NCBI GenBank assembly: GCA_018660835.1
Contig: JABJJN010000003.1
Location: 1-64,000, forward strand
DNA length: 64,000 nt
Origin: Gemmatimonadota bacterium
GTDB lineage: Bacteria > Latescibacterota > UBA2968 > UBA8231
Reading direction: 5' to 3'
Shown: piece after piece, positions 31,595 to 41,659 of the stretch
Numbering within the stretch: the first letter of the stretch is position 1
How the letters are laid out: each line of letters opens with the position of its first letter
Translations under genes and position numbers: made by a program
The notes under the pieces: model-generated
What the model was told of the DNA's origin: nothing
Databases searched by the model: none
Seen by the model: the letters and a program-made list of their open reading frames with translations, nothing else

Positions 31595-32413
31595 TCAGCT
31601 TTGCTCGAGGGCTACTTCGGCGCTGTCCTGAGGTATGTAGCCCAGGATCTCTCTGGCGTGATCTATGTCGACCCAGCGCCACTTGTTGTTCGATACACCA
31701 TAGAAGATGTCGAAATGCAGATCCTCAGGCGCATTGATCGTCTTTTCGATCAACTGCACGACATCTCGCTGGCTCGACCAGACGGCACCAGACTCCGGAC
31801 GATGCGGGTGATCCTCGGCATTCACCCAACCAATACGAAGGCACAGACAGGACACATTGTGCACGTCCGCCGTGTAGCGCGCCAAAGCCTCACCCCACAA
31901 TTTCGTCGCCGGATATAAGCCCGTCGGCCGTGGCGGCCACTCGTGCGTCACCGTGTGCACTTCTTTGCGCGCGAGGTCTTCGAAGCGACCGGAAGACAGC
32001 GCCTTGTATGGGTCATCTAGCTGGTAGCCCCAGGAGACCATGATCGAGCTCGCATAGATCACTCGTTTCACACCGGTGCGAACAGCTGCTTCGAATGCAT
32101 TCCGCGCACCGACGATGTTGCTCTCCAACAGATGATCCCAGGATGCGTCAGGGCGTGGATCAGCAGCCAGATGCACCACGGCATCCATCCCCTCGAAGGC
32201 ATGGGTCACCGCATCGAGATCGGCCATATCAGCAAGAAAGAAGTGATCATCTGGGATATCCGGTGGGGCTGCCTCCCCCGCCCGCTCCGACGCCTGTCGC
32301 CGCCGGGACAAGGCATACACATCGTATTGCTCTGGCATAGCGACAAGGCGCCGATAGGCGGCACCGGCAATCAGACCGGAGGTGCCAGTAATGAGGACTC
32401 GTTTGGCAGTCAT
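31595..32413 (-). CDS. NAD-dependent epimerase/dehydratase (extended SDR)
   Basis: A 272-residue extended short-chain dehydrogenase. The Rossmann motif LITGTSGLIAG is at the N-terminus, followed by an Asp in FLADMADLDAV, MDAVVHLAADPRP and the catalytic Tyr-x-x-x-Lys in YPATKLWGEALA, with a Ser in YASSIMVSWG. The family oxidises or epimerises sugar nucleotides or related alcohols; the substrate cannot be read here. It is short for the family (usually 300 or more), mainly in the C-terminal substrate lobe. The start at 32413 is the only good ATG. It converges on the aminotransferase gene, whose stop lies 2 bases away. Confidence 0.85.
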   Translation of the reverse strand: MTAKRVLITGTSGLIAGAAYRRLVAMPEQYDVYALSRRRQASERAGEAAPPDIPDDHFFLADMADLDAVTHAFEGMDAVVHLAADPRPDASWDHLLESNIVGARNAFEAAVRTGVKRVIYASSIMVSWGYQLDDPYKALSSGRFEDLARKEVHTVTHEWPPRPTGLYPATKLWGEALARYTADVHNVSCLCLRIGWVNAEDHPHRPESGAVWSSQRDVVQLIEKTINAPEDLHFDIFYGVSNNKWRWVDIDHAREILGYIPQDSAEVALEQS

Positions 32414-32486
32414 CGTCGTCCGAATCGATGGGGTTCAATGGGCATGTTTGAAAATAGTCTGAGCACAGGCGGAGGCAACAAGGACC

Positions 32487-33023
32487 TCAGTCCTCTACCA
32501 CACCAATGTAGCGAAGACTGCGGTAGCGCTGATTCCAATCCATCCCATAGCCCACAACAAAGAGATCTTCGATCTCGAAGCCCCTATAGTGGACGGGCAC
32601 ACTCACGACACGGCGCGATGGTTTGTCCAGCAAGGTCACCACACGAATTGAGGACGACGTAAGGAGTTTCAAACGATCCAGGACAGCCGCAATAGTGCGG
32701 CCTGTGTCGACGATTCCATCCACCAACAGGATGGGGCGATCAGAAAGCTCGATGACCGGATCACGGTCGATTCGCACGACACCCGTCGACTCGTCTCCGT
32801 CATAGGAAGAGGCGTCGACGAAGTCCCAGTCTACCCTCTCGGCGTATGGGGTGGGAAAGGCCTGCAGCAGGGACATCATGAAGGGCGCGGCGCCATTCAG
32901 AATGCCGATAAGAATGGGCGGTTCGCCCTCCTCATTGACGATCTGCGTCGCCATCTCAGCGATGCGAGCTTCGACCTGAGCGGCATCAATCAGTGTGCGA
33001 ACGGTCCTTGGTGCTGGATCCAC
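32487..33023 (-). CDS. hpt: Hypoxanthine phosphoribosyltransferase
   Basis: A 178-residue purine salvage enzyme that makes IMP and GMP from hypoxanthine or guanine and PRPP. The type I phosphoribosyltransferase signature ILLVDGIVDTGRT binds the PRPP phosphate. ILIGILNGAAPFM forms the other loop, and DWDFVDASSYD and VVTLLDKPSRR are typical of hpt. Length is normal. It is the only purine gene here and stands alone, upstream of the epimerase gene on the same strand (about 70 bases). Confidence 0.92.
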   Translation of the reverse strand: MDPAPRTVRTLIDAAQVEARIAEMATQIVNEEGEPPILIGILNGAAPFMMSLLQAFPTPYAERVDWDFVDASSYDGDESTGVVRIDRDPVIELSDRPILLVDGIVDTGRTIAAVLDRLKLLTSSSIRVVTLLDKPSRRVVSVPVHYRGFEIEDLFVVGYGMDWNQRYRSLRYIGVVED

Positions 33024-33087
33024 AGGGTTTCCATTGGCGGGTGATTGTTCACGACAACCTGAATGTACGCCGCCGTCCAGAACGAAG

Positions 33088-33114
33088 AAGGGCCGCCTGA
33101 GGGGGGCGGCCCTT
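33088..33114 (-). terminator. GC-rich hairpin between recA and hpt
   Basis: AAGGGCCGCC (33088) pairs perfectly with GGCGGCCCTT. It lies 190 bases beyond the recA stop on the same strand. The T-run is poor on either strand. The remaining sequence of 33024-33305 shows no gene. Confidence 0.6.
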
Positions 33115-33305
33115 CCTGGAGGGAGTCAGGGAGAAGCATCGGCCATGCGCGAGCCGACAGTCAGTGGGAAGGAGAGAGGAACGAGCAACGACCTGCTCGG
33201 GAGTGGGAGTTTGGGGATTGGGGGTTTTGGACAGAGCGACCCGCGGCAGGGCTGGCGGCAGTCAGGAATACTGCCACGGGCCGCTCTTTATTGTGTCTTT
33301 GCGGG

Positions 33306-34412
33306 TTAGCCGGCGGCGGCCAGTTCAGGTTCGGACGTCTCCTTGGCCTGCTCTTGTCCGGGCAACTCAATGCCGAGTGCTGAGCGTACCTCGGTCTCAA
33401 TCTGAACGGCGAGTTCAGGATTTTCACGCAGATAGACACGGGCATTTTCACGGCCCTGGCCGAGTCGCTCGCCTCCATAAGAAAACCAGGTGCCACTCTT
33501 CTCGATGATGTTGTTGTTCACACCCAGATCGAGCAGGTCCCCTTCCTTCGAAATGCCGACGTCGTCACCGCGGAACATGACGTCGAATTCTGCCTCTCTA
33601 AAGGGCGGGGCGACCTTGTTTTTCACAACCTTGATGCGAGTGCGGCGGCCGATCACCTGGTCGCCATCCTTGATATTGCCGATACCACGAATGTCGAGAC
33701 GTACAGAGGCATAGAAACAGAGCGCCCGCCCACCAGTCGTGGTTTCAGGGCTGCCGAACATGACACCGATCTTCATGCGCAACTGGTTGATGAAGATCAC
33801 AGTGGTGTTGGATTTCTGGATAGATCCTGTCAGCTTACGAAGTGCCTGGGACATCAATCTGGCCTGCAGACCCATCTGCGCATCGCCCATGTCGCCCTCG
33901 AGCTCGGCTCGCGGTACGAGGGCTGCCACAGAGTCGACGACGATGATGTCGAGAGCACCACTGCGTACGAGGGTGTCCGTGATCTCCAGTGCCTCTTCAC
34001 CGCAGTCGGGTTGCGATACGAGAAGGTTCTCGACATCGACACCCAGGCGGCGGGCGAAGGTCACATCCAGCGCGTGTTCAGCATCGACGAAGGCCGCGGT
34101 TCCACCCAGTTTTTGTGCCTGTCCAATCGTGGTCAGTGCGCACATGGTCTTGCCCGCCGACTCAGGACCGAACATCTCGACGACGCGACCCCGCGGGATG
34201 CCACCGATGCCCAAGGCGGCGTCGATGGAGAGGCAGCCTGTAGGGATGAAGCCGACATCGGCTTTGTGATTTTCGCCGAGGCGCATGATGGCCCCTTTGC
34301 CAAATTGCTTTTCGACCTGAGCAAGAGCCTGGTCCATGGCCTGGTGGCGGTCGGTGGGTTGGCTGCCATTTGCCTTGCGACCAATGCTGGATTGTGACTT
34401 GGCGGATACCAT
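33306..34412 (-). CDS. recA: RecA recombinase
   Basis: A RecA protein of about 368 residues that forms filaments on single-stranded DNA, pairs homologous strands and triggers SOS autocleavage. Walker A is seen in FGPESAGKT (normally GPESSGKT; here Ala replaces the first Ser). [20 protein letters not shown] is the Walker B strand with loop L1 region, and [23 protein letters not shown] carries loop L2. The start is the second of two tandem ATG codons (34415, 34412) after AAGGAG; an open extension to 34523 lacks support and covers a palindromic operator. The acidic tail is short and replaced by a Glu/Pro/Ala end. It follows prmC by 300 bases and has its own promoter region. Confidence 0.97.
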   Translation of the reverse strand: MVSAKSQSSIGRKANGSQPTDRHQAMDQALAQVEKQFGKGAIMRLGENHKADVGFIPTGCLSIDAALGIGGIPRGRVVEMFGPESAGKTMCALTTIGQAQKLGGTAAFVDAEHALDVTFARRLGVDVENLLVSQPDCGEEALEITDTLVRSGALDIIVVDSVAALVPRAELEGDMGDAQMGLQARLMSQALRKLTGSIQKSNTTVIFINQLRMKIGVMFGSPETTTGGRALCFYASVRLDIRGIGNIKDGDQVIGRRTRIKVVKNKVAPPFREAEFDVMFRGDDVGISKEGDLLDLGVNNNIIEKSGTWFSYGGERLGQGRENARVYLRENPELAVQIETEVRSALGIELPGQEQAKETSEPELAAAG

Positions 34413-34458
34413 CATCTCTCCTTGGGTGGGGCGTGCCCCTGCTGAAGCGTCGTTCACT

Positions 34459-34491
34459 AGTGCACAAAAGGATAGTGATCGTTTGTGCACT
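34459..34491 (-). promoter_or_regulatory. Perfect 10-bp inverted repeat upstream of recA
   Basis: AGTGCACAAA (34459-34468) and TTTGTGCACT (34482-34491) are exact reverse complements, 13 bases apart, about 47 bases before the recA start. It resembles neither the E. coli (CTGT-N8-ACAG) nor the Bacillus (GAAC-N4-GTTC) LexA box. It may be a lineage-specific SOS operator. Confidence 0.55.
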
Positions 34492-34655
34492 TCGTCAAGA
34501 GTTTTTTGGCAGATCGTGGGCACAGTGCATGATGTCGATCGTGTGTTTGCTCTAACAAGAGACGTGCCGCGCCGGAGTAGATCAGATTGAGAGACGTAAG
34601 ATTATTAAAATCAATCAGATAAGGAACAAGATCGGCGGTAAACAGGAGCCGGACG

Positions 34656-34673
34656 TGGCCCCTTTGGGGGCCA
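34656..34673 (-). terminator. Hairpin after prmC
   Basis: TGGCCCC pairs with GGGGCCA around a TTTG loop, 40 bases beyond the prmC stop. There is no strong T-run. Confidence 0.45.
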
Positions 34674-34713
34674 GCCGCGTGTCGCAATGGCGTCGGCCGG
34701 GCGGCCAGACGCG

Positions 34714-35607
34714 CTAGTTCGTCTTGCGGCCTACGACGATTCGGGGAATGTCAGCAAGATCCTCATGCACACTCGGCTCAAGATCCGCTGCCTGCATGAG
34801 CTCGGCGACCTTGTGGGCCTGCGTATACCCCACTTCCACCAGCAGGTGCCCGCCTGCCACCAGGTGGCCAGGGGCAGCGTCGATGATCCGGCGCAGCACG
34901 TCGAGACCGTCTGCACCACCGTCGAGAGCCAGCAGAGGTTCATGATCGCGCACCTCGGCCTGTAGTGTCTCGATCTCGCTGCTGTTGATATAGGGCGGGT
35001 TGCTGAGGATCAGGTCAAAACATGCATGGCCGGCAAAAGGCGTCAGCAGGTCACCGCAGACAAGCTGCAATCGATCCGCGACCTGGTGGCGTTCGCAGTT
35101 GCGGCGCGCCACCGCAAGCGCTGCAGGTGACAGATCGCTTCCCCTGACCTGCACCGAGGCCGCTTCCGTCGCCATGGCGATCGCCACAGCCCCCGAACCA
35201 CAGCAGAGATCCAGAACCCGCGTGGATTGGTCATCCGGGACGAGGGTCAGCGCGTGCTCAACGAGCAACTCTGTTTCCGGACGAGGAATCAGTACGGCCG
35301 GCGTCACTTCGAGGTCCAGGAGTCGGAAACCAGCTTCTCCCGTGATATACTGGACCGGGCGACCACGAAGGCGCTCGCTTACATAGCTGCGAAAGAGCTC
35401 GACCTCGGTCTCGTTCAGGATGCGTTCGAATTGGAGATAGAGGTCGATTCTTCGCAGATCGAGAGCGGCTGCCAACAGCAGTTCCGTCTCGAGGCGGGGA
35501 TTCTCGATCTCTCGCGTCGCCAGAAATTGGCTCGCCTCGGTGATCAGATCGAGGGTCTTCCAGCTGTCGGTGCTCACGAAGGGTACCTCGTTGAGGGGTC
35601 GCCCCAA
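34714..35607 (-). CDS. prmC: Release factor glutamine methyltransferase
   Basis: A 297-residue PrmC (HemK). It methylates the Gln of the GGQ motif in release factors using S-adenosylmethionine, which raises termination efficiency. The helical N-terminal domain binds the release factor. VLDLCCGSGAVAIAMA is the cofactor loop and ILSNPPYINSSE carries the N-P-P-Y catalytic motif near residue 200. It lies 30 bases downstream of prfA, its substrate gene, in the usual order. Confidence 0.95.
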   Translation of the reverse strand: MGRPLNEVPFVSTDSWKTLDLITEASQFLATREIENPRLETELLLAAALDLRRIDLYLQFERILNETEVELFRSYVSERLRGRPVQYITGEAGFRLLDLEVTPAVLIPRPETELLVEHALTLVPDDQSTRVLDLCCGSGAVAIAMATEAASVQVRGSDLSPAALAVARRNCERHQVADRLQLVCGDLLTPFAGHACFDLILSNPPYINSSEIETLQAEVRDHEPLLALDGGADGLDVLRRIIDAAPGHLVAGGHLLVEVGYTQAHKVAELMQAADLEPSVHEDLADIPRIVVGRKTN

Positions 35608-35637
35608 TGCTTGGAGCCTGGTCGCTCGCTCACATGC

Positions 35638-36714
35638 TTAGTCGGCGACTGCCAACAGTCTCTCCTGGTCGGCGGCGAGCAGTTCATCGACGAACTCATC
35701 GATGGCCCCATCGAGTACTTCCTCCAACTGGTAGAGGGTAACACTGACTCGATGGTCCGTAACCCGTCCCTGCGGATAATTGTAGGTACGGATCTTGGCG
35801 CTGCGATCACCACTGCCGATTTGCTCACGACGTTCCTGCGATAACTTCGCCTCCTGCTCGGCCTTGTGTAGATCGAGAAGCCGAGCGCGCAGCACCTTCA
35901 ACGCCTTGTTCTTGTTCTTGAGTTGCGATTTCTCATCCTGACAGCTGACGACGAGACCTGAGGGTTTGTGGGTGATGCGGACAGCGGAATCTGTCGTGTT
36001 GACACTCTGACCTCCGGGACCGCTGGACCGATAGACATCGATCTCCAGATCTTCTGCATCGATCTCGATATCGATCGCCTCGGCCTCGGCCAATACCGCC
36101 ACGGACGCAGCAGACGTGTGGATACGACCACTGGTCTCGGTCTTTGGCACACGCTGCACTCTGTGCACGCCGCTTTCGAACTTGAGACGACCAAAGGCAC
36201 CGGCGCCAGAAATCATGAAGATGACTTCCTTGAATCCACCCGACGGATTCAGACTCGATGACAGCTGTTCAAGATTCCAACCATGGCGTTCGGCATGTCG
36301 TGAGTAAAGTCGGTGCAGATCAGCAGCAAACAGTCCTGCCTCGTCGCCGCCGGCACCGGAGCGGATTTCGACAATGGCATTGCGGCCATCATTCGGATCT
36401 TTGGGGATCAGGAGTCTGCGAGCGGTCTCTTCGAGCTCTTGCAGCTGCTCCTCCAACTCAGCCAGCTCTGCCTGCGCCAATTCAACAAGTTCTGCGTCCT
36501 CACCGTCGGCGATGATCTGTTTCGCCTCGTCACGGCTCTGGTGCCCCTGCCGATACGTGCCGGCAATCGCAACGACCTCCTTCAACTCACCCTCTTCACG
36601 GGCCAGACGCTGATACTCTGTCGGTTGACGCGCGACCTCTGGATCGGAGAGACGCTCGGTGATCTCAGCGTAGCGAGTCTCGATTGCGGCCAGACGATCT
36701 AGTGTCTTATTCAT
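35638..36714 (-). CDS. prfA: Peptide chain release factor 1
   Basis: A class I release factor of about 358 residues that reads UAA and UAG. The GGQ loop is in [18 protein letters not shown] and the PxT region is visible in the superfamily core. The start at 36714 follows GGAGGAATC and overlaps the TGA of the DUF1385 gene as ATGA, so the two are translationally coupled. The frame extends to 36744, but without support. prfA-prmC order is conserved in bacteria. Confidence 0.96.
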   Translation of the reverse strand: MNKTLDRLAAIETRYAEITERLSDPEVARQPTEYQRLAREEGELKEVVAIAGTYRQGHQSRDEAKQIIADGEDAELVELAQAELAELEEQLQELEETARRLLIPKDPNDGRNAIVEIRSGAGGDEAGLFAADLHRLYSRHAERHGWNLEQLSSSLNPSGGFKEVIFMISGAGAFGRLKFESGVHRVQRVPKTETSGRIHTSAASVAVLAEAEAIDIEIDAEDLEIDVYRSSGPGGQSVNTTDSAVRITHKPSGLVVSCQDEKSQLKNKNKALKVLRARLLDLHKAEQEAKLSQERREQIGSGDRSAKIRTYNYPQGRVTDHRVSVTLYQLEEVLDGAIDEFVDELLAADQERLLAVAD

Positions 36715-37703
36715 GATTCCTCCGGAGCCGGGCGTAGACGCCACTCGTCCCAGTCACAGTGAGCCAGTGGTGAAGTCTGACCCAGGGCACGATGCAGTGC
36801 GACGAGGGCGACTTCGAGTTGGTCGTCACTGGGTTCCTTGGTCGTAATCCGCTGCAACCACAGTCCTGGACGTATCAGCAATTTGGTCAATGGATGATTT
36901 CGCTTCCGACCCGACAACTTGAGCAACTCGAATGACAGGCCCGAGATCAGTGGCAGGACAGTGAGATGCGTAGCGAATCGCTCGAGCAGACTCTGTGCAT
37001 GTCCAAAGACATCGATGAATGCCGAATCGACGACGGCGAAGACGAAGATGGACAGCAAAACGACGATGAGCAGAAAACTGGTGCCACAACGAGGGTGCAG
37101 GCGACCAAAGCCACGCGCCTCATTCACCGTGAGATCTGCTCCGGCTTCGAGGGTGAAGATGCTCTTGTGTTCTGCGCCGTGGTATTGGAAGACGCGGTGA
37201 ATCTCCTGCCAACGACTGATTCCCCACAGATACAGCAACAACAGCGTCGTGCGTACGAGCCCCGCCAGCAGATTGAAACTGACGGCATCACGTTCGGTGC
37301 CCGTCGCCTGCGCCGCGGCAAGTGGCAAAAAGAAGAAGACGCCGATACCAATCGCCAGCGAACTCACCAGGGTCACACCGAGAGCAAGTCGATCCTTCCA
37401 ACCACCCTCCTCGGCGTCAGGCAATGATCGTCTCTCTGACTGCATGGCGACGTCGGCTGAAAAGTTCAACGTTTGCAGACCGATGATCATCATCTCGAAA
37501 AATGCCACTGCGCCACGCAGTATGGGCACCTTCAGGATGCGAAAGCGTCGCGCCCAGGGAATATGCTGCTGTTCACGAACAACGATCTCCTGCTCCGGCG
37601 TGCGAACGGCGGTGACGACGCGATCTTCGACACGCATCATGACGCCCTCGATCACGGCTTGACCGCCCACTGGCAGATCCTCGCTCTGACGCGACTCGCC
37701 CAT
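36711..37703 (-). CDS. DUF1385 (YqhQ-like) membrane protein
   Basis: A 330-residue protein of the DUF1385 family, marked by [12 protein letters not shown] at the N-terminus, [19 protein letters not shown] and [14 protein letters not shown]. Four to five membrane segments are visible (for example [31 protein letters not shown] and [16 protein letters not shown]). The function is unknown, but in many phyla the gene sits between rpmE and prfA, as here, suggesting a link to translation or the envelope. The stop overlaps the prfA start. Confidence 0.9.
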   Translation of the reverse strand: MGESRQSEDLPVGGQAVIEGVMMRVEDRVVTAVRTPEQEIVVREQQHIPWARRFRILKVPILRGAVAFFEMMIIGLQTLNFSADVAMQSERRSLPDAEEGGWKDRLALGVTLVSSLAIGIGVFFFLPLAAAQATGTERDAVSFNLLAGLVRTTLLLLYLWGISRWQEIHRVFQYHGAEHKSIFTLEAGADLTVNEARGFGRLHPRCGTSFLLIVVLLSIFVFAVVDSAFIDVFGHAQSLLERFATHLTVLPLISGLSFELLKLSGRKRNHPLTKLLIRPGLWLQRITTKEPSDDQLEVALVALHRALGQTSPLAHCDWDEWRLRPAPEES

Positions 37704-37744
37704 CCTACCTCATCCTTGTAGCACAGCATGCGTGGAAGACATAC

Positions 37745-37782
37745 AAAAAGGGTGACGGCACCCCATGGGGACCATCACCCTT
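37745..37782 (-). terminator. Terminator of rpmE
   Basis: AAGGGTGA pairs with TCACCCTT around a GC-rich inner stem (CCCCATGGGG), flanked by A/T runs, 23 bases beyond the rpmE stop. Confidence 0.75.
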
Positions 37783-37804
37783 CAATACTTGACGCGTTGC
37801 TGGA

Positions 37805-38128
37805 CTAGCTGTCTGCTGTCTGCTCCGCTACTACCTCGGAGGAGGCATCAGACTCTGCCGCCGCATCGGAAGCTTCACCAGCCTGCTTCTCATAACGATC
37901 GCGGAACTGCTGAATGCGTCCACCGCGGTCATTGATCTGCTGATCCTTGCCGGTGTAGAATGCATGGGACGCTGAGCTGAGGTCGAAGCGGACAACGGGA
38001 TACTCGTTGCCGTCTTCCCACTTGATGGTCTCTTCTGCCTTCACCGTCGATTTGGTGAGCACCTTGAAATCGGAACTCACGTCGAGGAAGACGACGGCAC
38101 GGTAGTCGGGGTGTATGTCTTTTCTCAT
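37805..38128 (-). CDS. rpmE: Ribosomal protein L31 (type B-like) with long acidic tail
   Basis: A 107-residue L31. [17 protein letters not shown] and [19 protein letters not shown] identify the type B form, which lacks the zinc-binding Cys. Residues ~80-107 are an Ala/Ser/Glu/Asp tail that most L31 proteins lack; similar acidic tails occur in some FCB bacteria. It binds the 50S central protuberance. It is followed by a terminator and preceded by rho (146 bases), in the classic rho-rpmE order. Confidence 0.93.
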   Translation of the reverse strand: MRKDIHPDYRAVVFLDVSSDFKVLTKSTVKAEETIKWEDGNEYPVVRFDLSSASHAFYTGKDQQINDRGGRIQQFRDRYEKQAGEASDAAAESDASSEVVAEQTADS

Positions 38129-38273
38129 AGCCTGTTTTTCTTGCTCTTCAGGTTCTCGGGAAGTGGTAAAAGTACAGCATCCATCAGATCTGGCAACTCA
38201 GAGCCACTGGTCGGCACGGCCTGTCCGGACGTTTGCGCAGCAAACTCCGAAACTGACAGGAGCGAAGCGACGG

Positions 38274-39773
38274 TCAGTCGTTCATCGCCTTGAGGAATTC
38301 CTCGTTCGAACTGCTGCCGCCCATGCGCTCGAGGAGGAACTCCAACCCCTCGGTCACACCCATTTGGCCCAGAATTCGGCGTAGGATATGGGACCGACTC
38401 AATTCGAATTCGGACAGCAGGTATTCTTCTTTGCGTGTGCTCGTCGATGCGGCATCGATGGCGGGCCATGTGCGACGATTGCTCAGGCGTCGATCAAGGG
38501 TCACCTGCATGTTGCCGGTACCCTTGAATTCCTCAAAGATCACCTCGTCCATGCGTGAGCCTGTGTCGATGAGGGCCGTACCGATGATGGTGAGACTCCC
38601 ACCCTCTTCGACATTACGTGCTGCAGCGAAAAACCGTCGCGGATGCTGCAAAGCGGTTGAGTCGACACCACCCGTCAGAATTCTGCCGGAGTGTGGCGTC
38701 ACCACATTGTAAGCACGAGCCAGACGTGTGATGCTGTCGAGGAGGATGACGACGTCGCGCTTGTGCTCGGTGAGACGTTTGGCCTTCTCGATAACCATCT
38801 CGGCGACTTGGACATGTCGCGTAGCAGGTTCATCGAAAGTTGAACTGACCACCTCGCCATTGACCGAGCGAGACATTTCGGTCACTTCTTCCGGACGCTC
38901 ATCTATCAGCAGAACAATGACAACAACCTCGGGATGATTCTTCGTGATCGCATTGGCCAGCTTCTGCAGTAGCATCGTCTTGCCCGTGAAGGGCGGTGCC
39001 ACGATCAGACCACGCTGCCCCTTGCCAATCGGTGACAGCAGATCAAGAATCCGCGTCGTCATGTCCTTCGGATCATGCTCGAGAGTCAAGCGCTCGCGCG
39101 GATGCAGGGCGGTCAGATTCTCGAAGATCGTCTTGTTCTTCGTAACCTCGGGATCCTCGAAATTAATCGTCTCCACCCGCAGCAGGGCGAAATACTTCTC
39201 ATCATTCTTCGGTGGACGAATCTGTCCGGAAATCGTGTCACCTGTACGCAGACTGAACCGCTTGATCTGCGAATGAGACACGTAGATGTCATCGGGCCCG
39301 GGCACATAGTTGTACGTCGGCGATCGAAGAAATCCGAACCCTTCATCCAACACTTCGAGCACGCCCTGGGCGAAGAGCAGCCCTGACTTTTCAGTCTGGG
39401 CCTTCAGAATCGAGAAGATCAGCTCTTGCTTGCGTAACGCGTGATAGTCTGGGACATCGAGCTCCTTGGCCAGGGCCTGCTGGTCGAGGATGTTCATCGC
39501 CTGCAGCTCGATGATGTTCAGACGATCCTTGGGGTCACCGTTCTTCTCAGCGGCTACGGCAGCTGCCTCGGCTTCAAGTTCCTCGGCCTCTGCTACCTGC
39601 GCCTGTTGTGCCTGAGATCTGGCGCGCTGGGAGGCAGGGCGTTCACCACGATTGCCGCCTCGATTGCCACTGCTGCTGCCGCGGCCGCGACCGCCGCGAC
39701 CTCCTCGGCCACCTCTATCGCTGCGACTGTCATTGCGATTATCGCTGCGATCATTGTTACGCTCCGGGGGCAT
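38274..39773 (-). CDS. rho: Transcription termination factor Rho with RGG-rich N-terminal extension
   Basis: A 499-residue Rho helicase (E. coli 419). Residues 1-75 are an Arg/Gly/Asn/Ser-rich disordered insert ([20 protein letters not shown]) followed by an acidic Ala/Glu stretch. The RNA-binding OSB fold follows ([31 protein letters not shown]). The ATPase has Walker A APPFTGKT, Walker [15 protein letters not shown] and the Q/R-loop region. The C-terminal part is normal ([13 protein letters not shown]). RG-rich inserts occur in Rho of Bacteroidetes, Actinobacteria and FCB groups and are thought to add RNA binding or condensation. It heads the rho-rpmE-DUF1385-prfA-prmC cluster. Confidence 0.96.
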   Translation of the reverse strand: MPPERNNDRSDNRNDSRSDRGGRGGRGGRGRGSSSGNRGGNRGERPASQRARSQAQQAQVAEAEELEAEAAAVAAEKNGDPKDRLNIIELQAMNILDQQALAKELDVPDYHALRKQELIFSILKAQTEKSGLLFAQGVLEVLDEGFGFLRSPTYNYVPGPDDIYVSHSQIKRFSLRTGDTISGQIRPPKNDEKYFALLRVETINFEDPEVTKNKTIFENLTALHPRERLTLEHDPKDMTTRILDLLSPIGKGQRGLIVAPPFTGKTMLLQKLANAITKNHPEVVVIVLLIDERPEEVTEMSRSVNGEVVSSTFDEPATRHVQVAEMVIEKAKRLTEHKRDVVILLDSITRLARAYNVVTPHSGRILTGGVDSTALQHPRRFFAAARNVEEGGSLTIIGTALIDTGSRMDEVIFEEFKGTGNMQVTLDRRLSNRRTWPAIDAASTSTRKEEYLLSEFELSRSHILRRILGQMGVTEGLEFLLERMGGSSSNEEFLKAMND

Positions 39774-40255
39774 GGTACTCGATCCAACTCTGAAAAAAGT
39801 GAAGGGAGGGAAGGTCTGCCGGGCGTCGCCCAGACAACCTTCCGAGACTGTTCGTTGAACTCATGACACCGTCCGGCGCGTAGAGCCCAGACCTCATCTC
39901 GTTACTGAACATTGGGCGTCCGAAACGATTGAGGGTACAACGGGTAGGTCGGGATTTGTATATCGGGATTTTTTTGGAATGTAGGCTGATTTGGGAAATC
40001 GGTAAGCCGAAGTTGCCGCCGTCGTCGATAAGCTGGCCATCGTTAAATGGCGTGCGAGCGGCGGATCGTGTACGGAGTTTTGTATTAGATCAGAGTTTTG
40101 TATTAGATCAAAAGAAGGATTCCAAAACCACCTGTCGTCATCCGGCCAATGTACTTACGGAGAGGGCCGGACCAGAATCCTTCGACTCGCTGAGGAAGCG
40201 ATGTCGTTCAGGTATGAAAAAAGTATCTAGGCGATGAGAGATTGTCAAGGATGGC
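39774..40255. other. Gap between rho and the dockerin-like gene
   Basis: About 480 bases without a supported gene. It should carry the rho promoter and leader (minus strand). It contains the 18-bp tandem repeat at 40075 and an A/T-rich stretch at 39955-40000. Confidence 0.5.
40075..40110 (+). repeat. 18-bp tandem repeat, two perfect copies
   Basis: GAGTTTTGTATTAGATCA is repeated head-to-tail at 40075-40092 and 40093-40110. It lies in the rho upstream gap. It may be a regulator-binding pair or a replication slip. Confidence 0.8.
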
Positions 40256-40286
40256 CGGGGGCCGATTCATTTTGAACCGGCCCCCG
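40256..40286 (-). terminator. Terminator of the dockerin-like gene at 40306
   Basis: CGGGGGCCG (40256) pairs perfectly with CGGCCCCCG; the loop is ATTCATTTTGAAC. It is 20 bases beyond the stop. Confidence 0.75.
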
Positions 40287-40305
40287 ATCATCAAAAGCAT
40301 TTTAC

Positions 40306-41364
40306 CTACTGATTCAGCAGACCCTGAATTTCAACGGCGTTGGTCACGATCTTGCCGAAGTCGGCGACGAAAGCAAAGAAGTCATCGAAGTCAACGGCAC
40401 CATTGGGAACGATATCAAAGGACCCATCGAAGTCGGCCGCCGTGTCGTTGCTGCCGAAGGCGCTCGCAAAGGCAAAGAAGTCGTTGAGACCAACCTGTGA
40501 GCCCGCCCTTGTAAACCAACCCTTGATCACATTGCCCTCTGCATCCACGGGCTGCGGGACCACGACGGTATCCGTCGTTGTGTTGTCCTCAACTGCAAGG
40601 ATGGGACCAATCGTGGCGAACTCATCCGCCGTATCGTCGGCGATGATCGTCAGCAGATTCGCCAGCGCCACGTCTGCCGCCGGTTCGTCCCCTGCACCTT
40701 CGACATCAAGAATCTCGAAATCGATGATGACACTACCTGCGGTGACGGCGATGATATTGATCCGCGCCGGGTCGATACCGAGCAAGTTTGACATGAGAGC
40801 AGTGAAGTCGGTGACGAGTCCCTCCACGGCGACTTCGTCGGTGACATCTACCTCAATTTCGAAAGTAATCTGACTCTGTACCCGTGTGACGACGACAACA
40901 TCCGGCGGGCTACCACCGAGGAAGATGATGCGGGCAAGGTCATCGGCTGAACCGGGCTCGATAACTGGCTCGACCTCATTGTCGAGATCAAAGGCATTCA
41001 CCGTGTAGATGTAGGTGATACCGTTGGTCACCGTTGGATCGGAGAATTCAGTCTGTCCCGGTGACGCGACGCCGAGCAACTCAGCTGGCTCACCTTGGAC
41101 CGTCCGATAAATCCGATAACCATTGACGCCACCCCGCGGCACAATGGCATCACCAAAGGGCGTGAATGAAATGGCATCATCCGCTGACTGGGCCCACGTG
41201 AGCAGTACATCGTTGCCCGTATTCAGAGCACGCAGTTGCGTCACAGGAGCTGGAGGAATGTTATCTACCGCTGCGACCGGGTCGGAATCGGCTGCCATGG
41301 AGGCGACGGCGGCGACGGCGACAAGCGCCACCGCATACAATAGACGATGGGGTTGGGAGCGCAT
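40306..41364 (-). CDS. Secreted protein with Fn3-like and dockerin-like domains (paralogue 1)
   Basis: A protein of about 352 residues from the ATG at 41364 (GGAG upstream) with a signal peptide (LLYAVALVAVAAVASMA). Residues ~30-140 are a fibronectin-III-like domain (PPAPVTQLRALNTGNDVLLT). A module follows that recurs in the next gene (LGIDPARINIIAV, then TAGSVIIDFEI). The C-terminal ~70 residues hold two Asp/Phe-rich segments (GLNDFFAFASAFG and DFDDFFAFVADFG) like calcium-binding dockerin or EF-hand repeats. Dockerins anchor proteins to cohesins; no cohesin is visible here. Export and surface assembly are inferred. Confidence 0.75.
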   Translation of the reverse strand: MRSQPHRLLYAVALVAVAAVASMAADSDPVAAVDNIPPAPVTQLRALNTGNDVLLTWAQSADDAISFTPFGDAIVPRGGVNGYRIYRTVQGEPAELLGVASPGQTEFSDPTVTNGITYIYTVNAFDLDNEVEPVIEPGSADDLARIIFLGGSPPDVVVVTRVQSQITFEIEVDVTDEVAVEGLVTDFTALMSNLLGIDPARINIIAVTAGSVIIDFEILDVEGAGDEPAADVALANLLTIIADDTADEFATIGPILAVEDNTTTDTVVVPQPVDAEGNVIKGWFTRAGSQVGLNDFFAFASAFGSNDTAADFDGSFDIVPNGAVDFDDFFAFVADFGKIVTNAVEIQGLLNQ

Positions 41365-41601
41365 GTTCCAATATCTCCGGTGCGGGTTCCTGGCAGTGAA
41401 CGTAAAGCCAAGGTACGAAGGGATAACAGGCTGCCAACTCATGGCAGCCTGCCCTAGATTCAGAATGGTATCGGGTTTCCCGACGATGGTCAAGCAGAAT
41501 TTCGAAGATCTGACGCTTACAACTCTAGAGTGCGCCTACAGTTAGCGCTGAATCCGATGGAGAGTTCACACCGCAGACAAGCTGACAGTTCGGACAAAAA
41601 A

Positions 41602-41631
41602 AAGCCCTCGCCGATGAATCGGCGAGGGCTT
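41602..41631 (-). terminator. Terminator of the gene at 41660
   Basis: AAGCCCTCGCCGAT (41602-41615) pairs perfectly with ATCGGCGAGGGCTT (41618-41631), 28 bases beyond the stop. Confidence 0.85.
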
Positions 41632-41659
41632 ACTTCAGTTCAACAGCAGACGACGCCAG

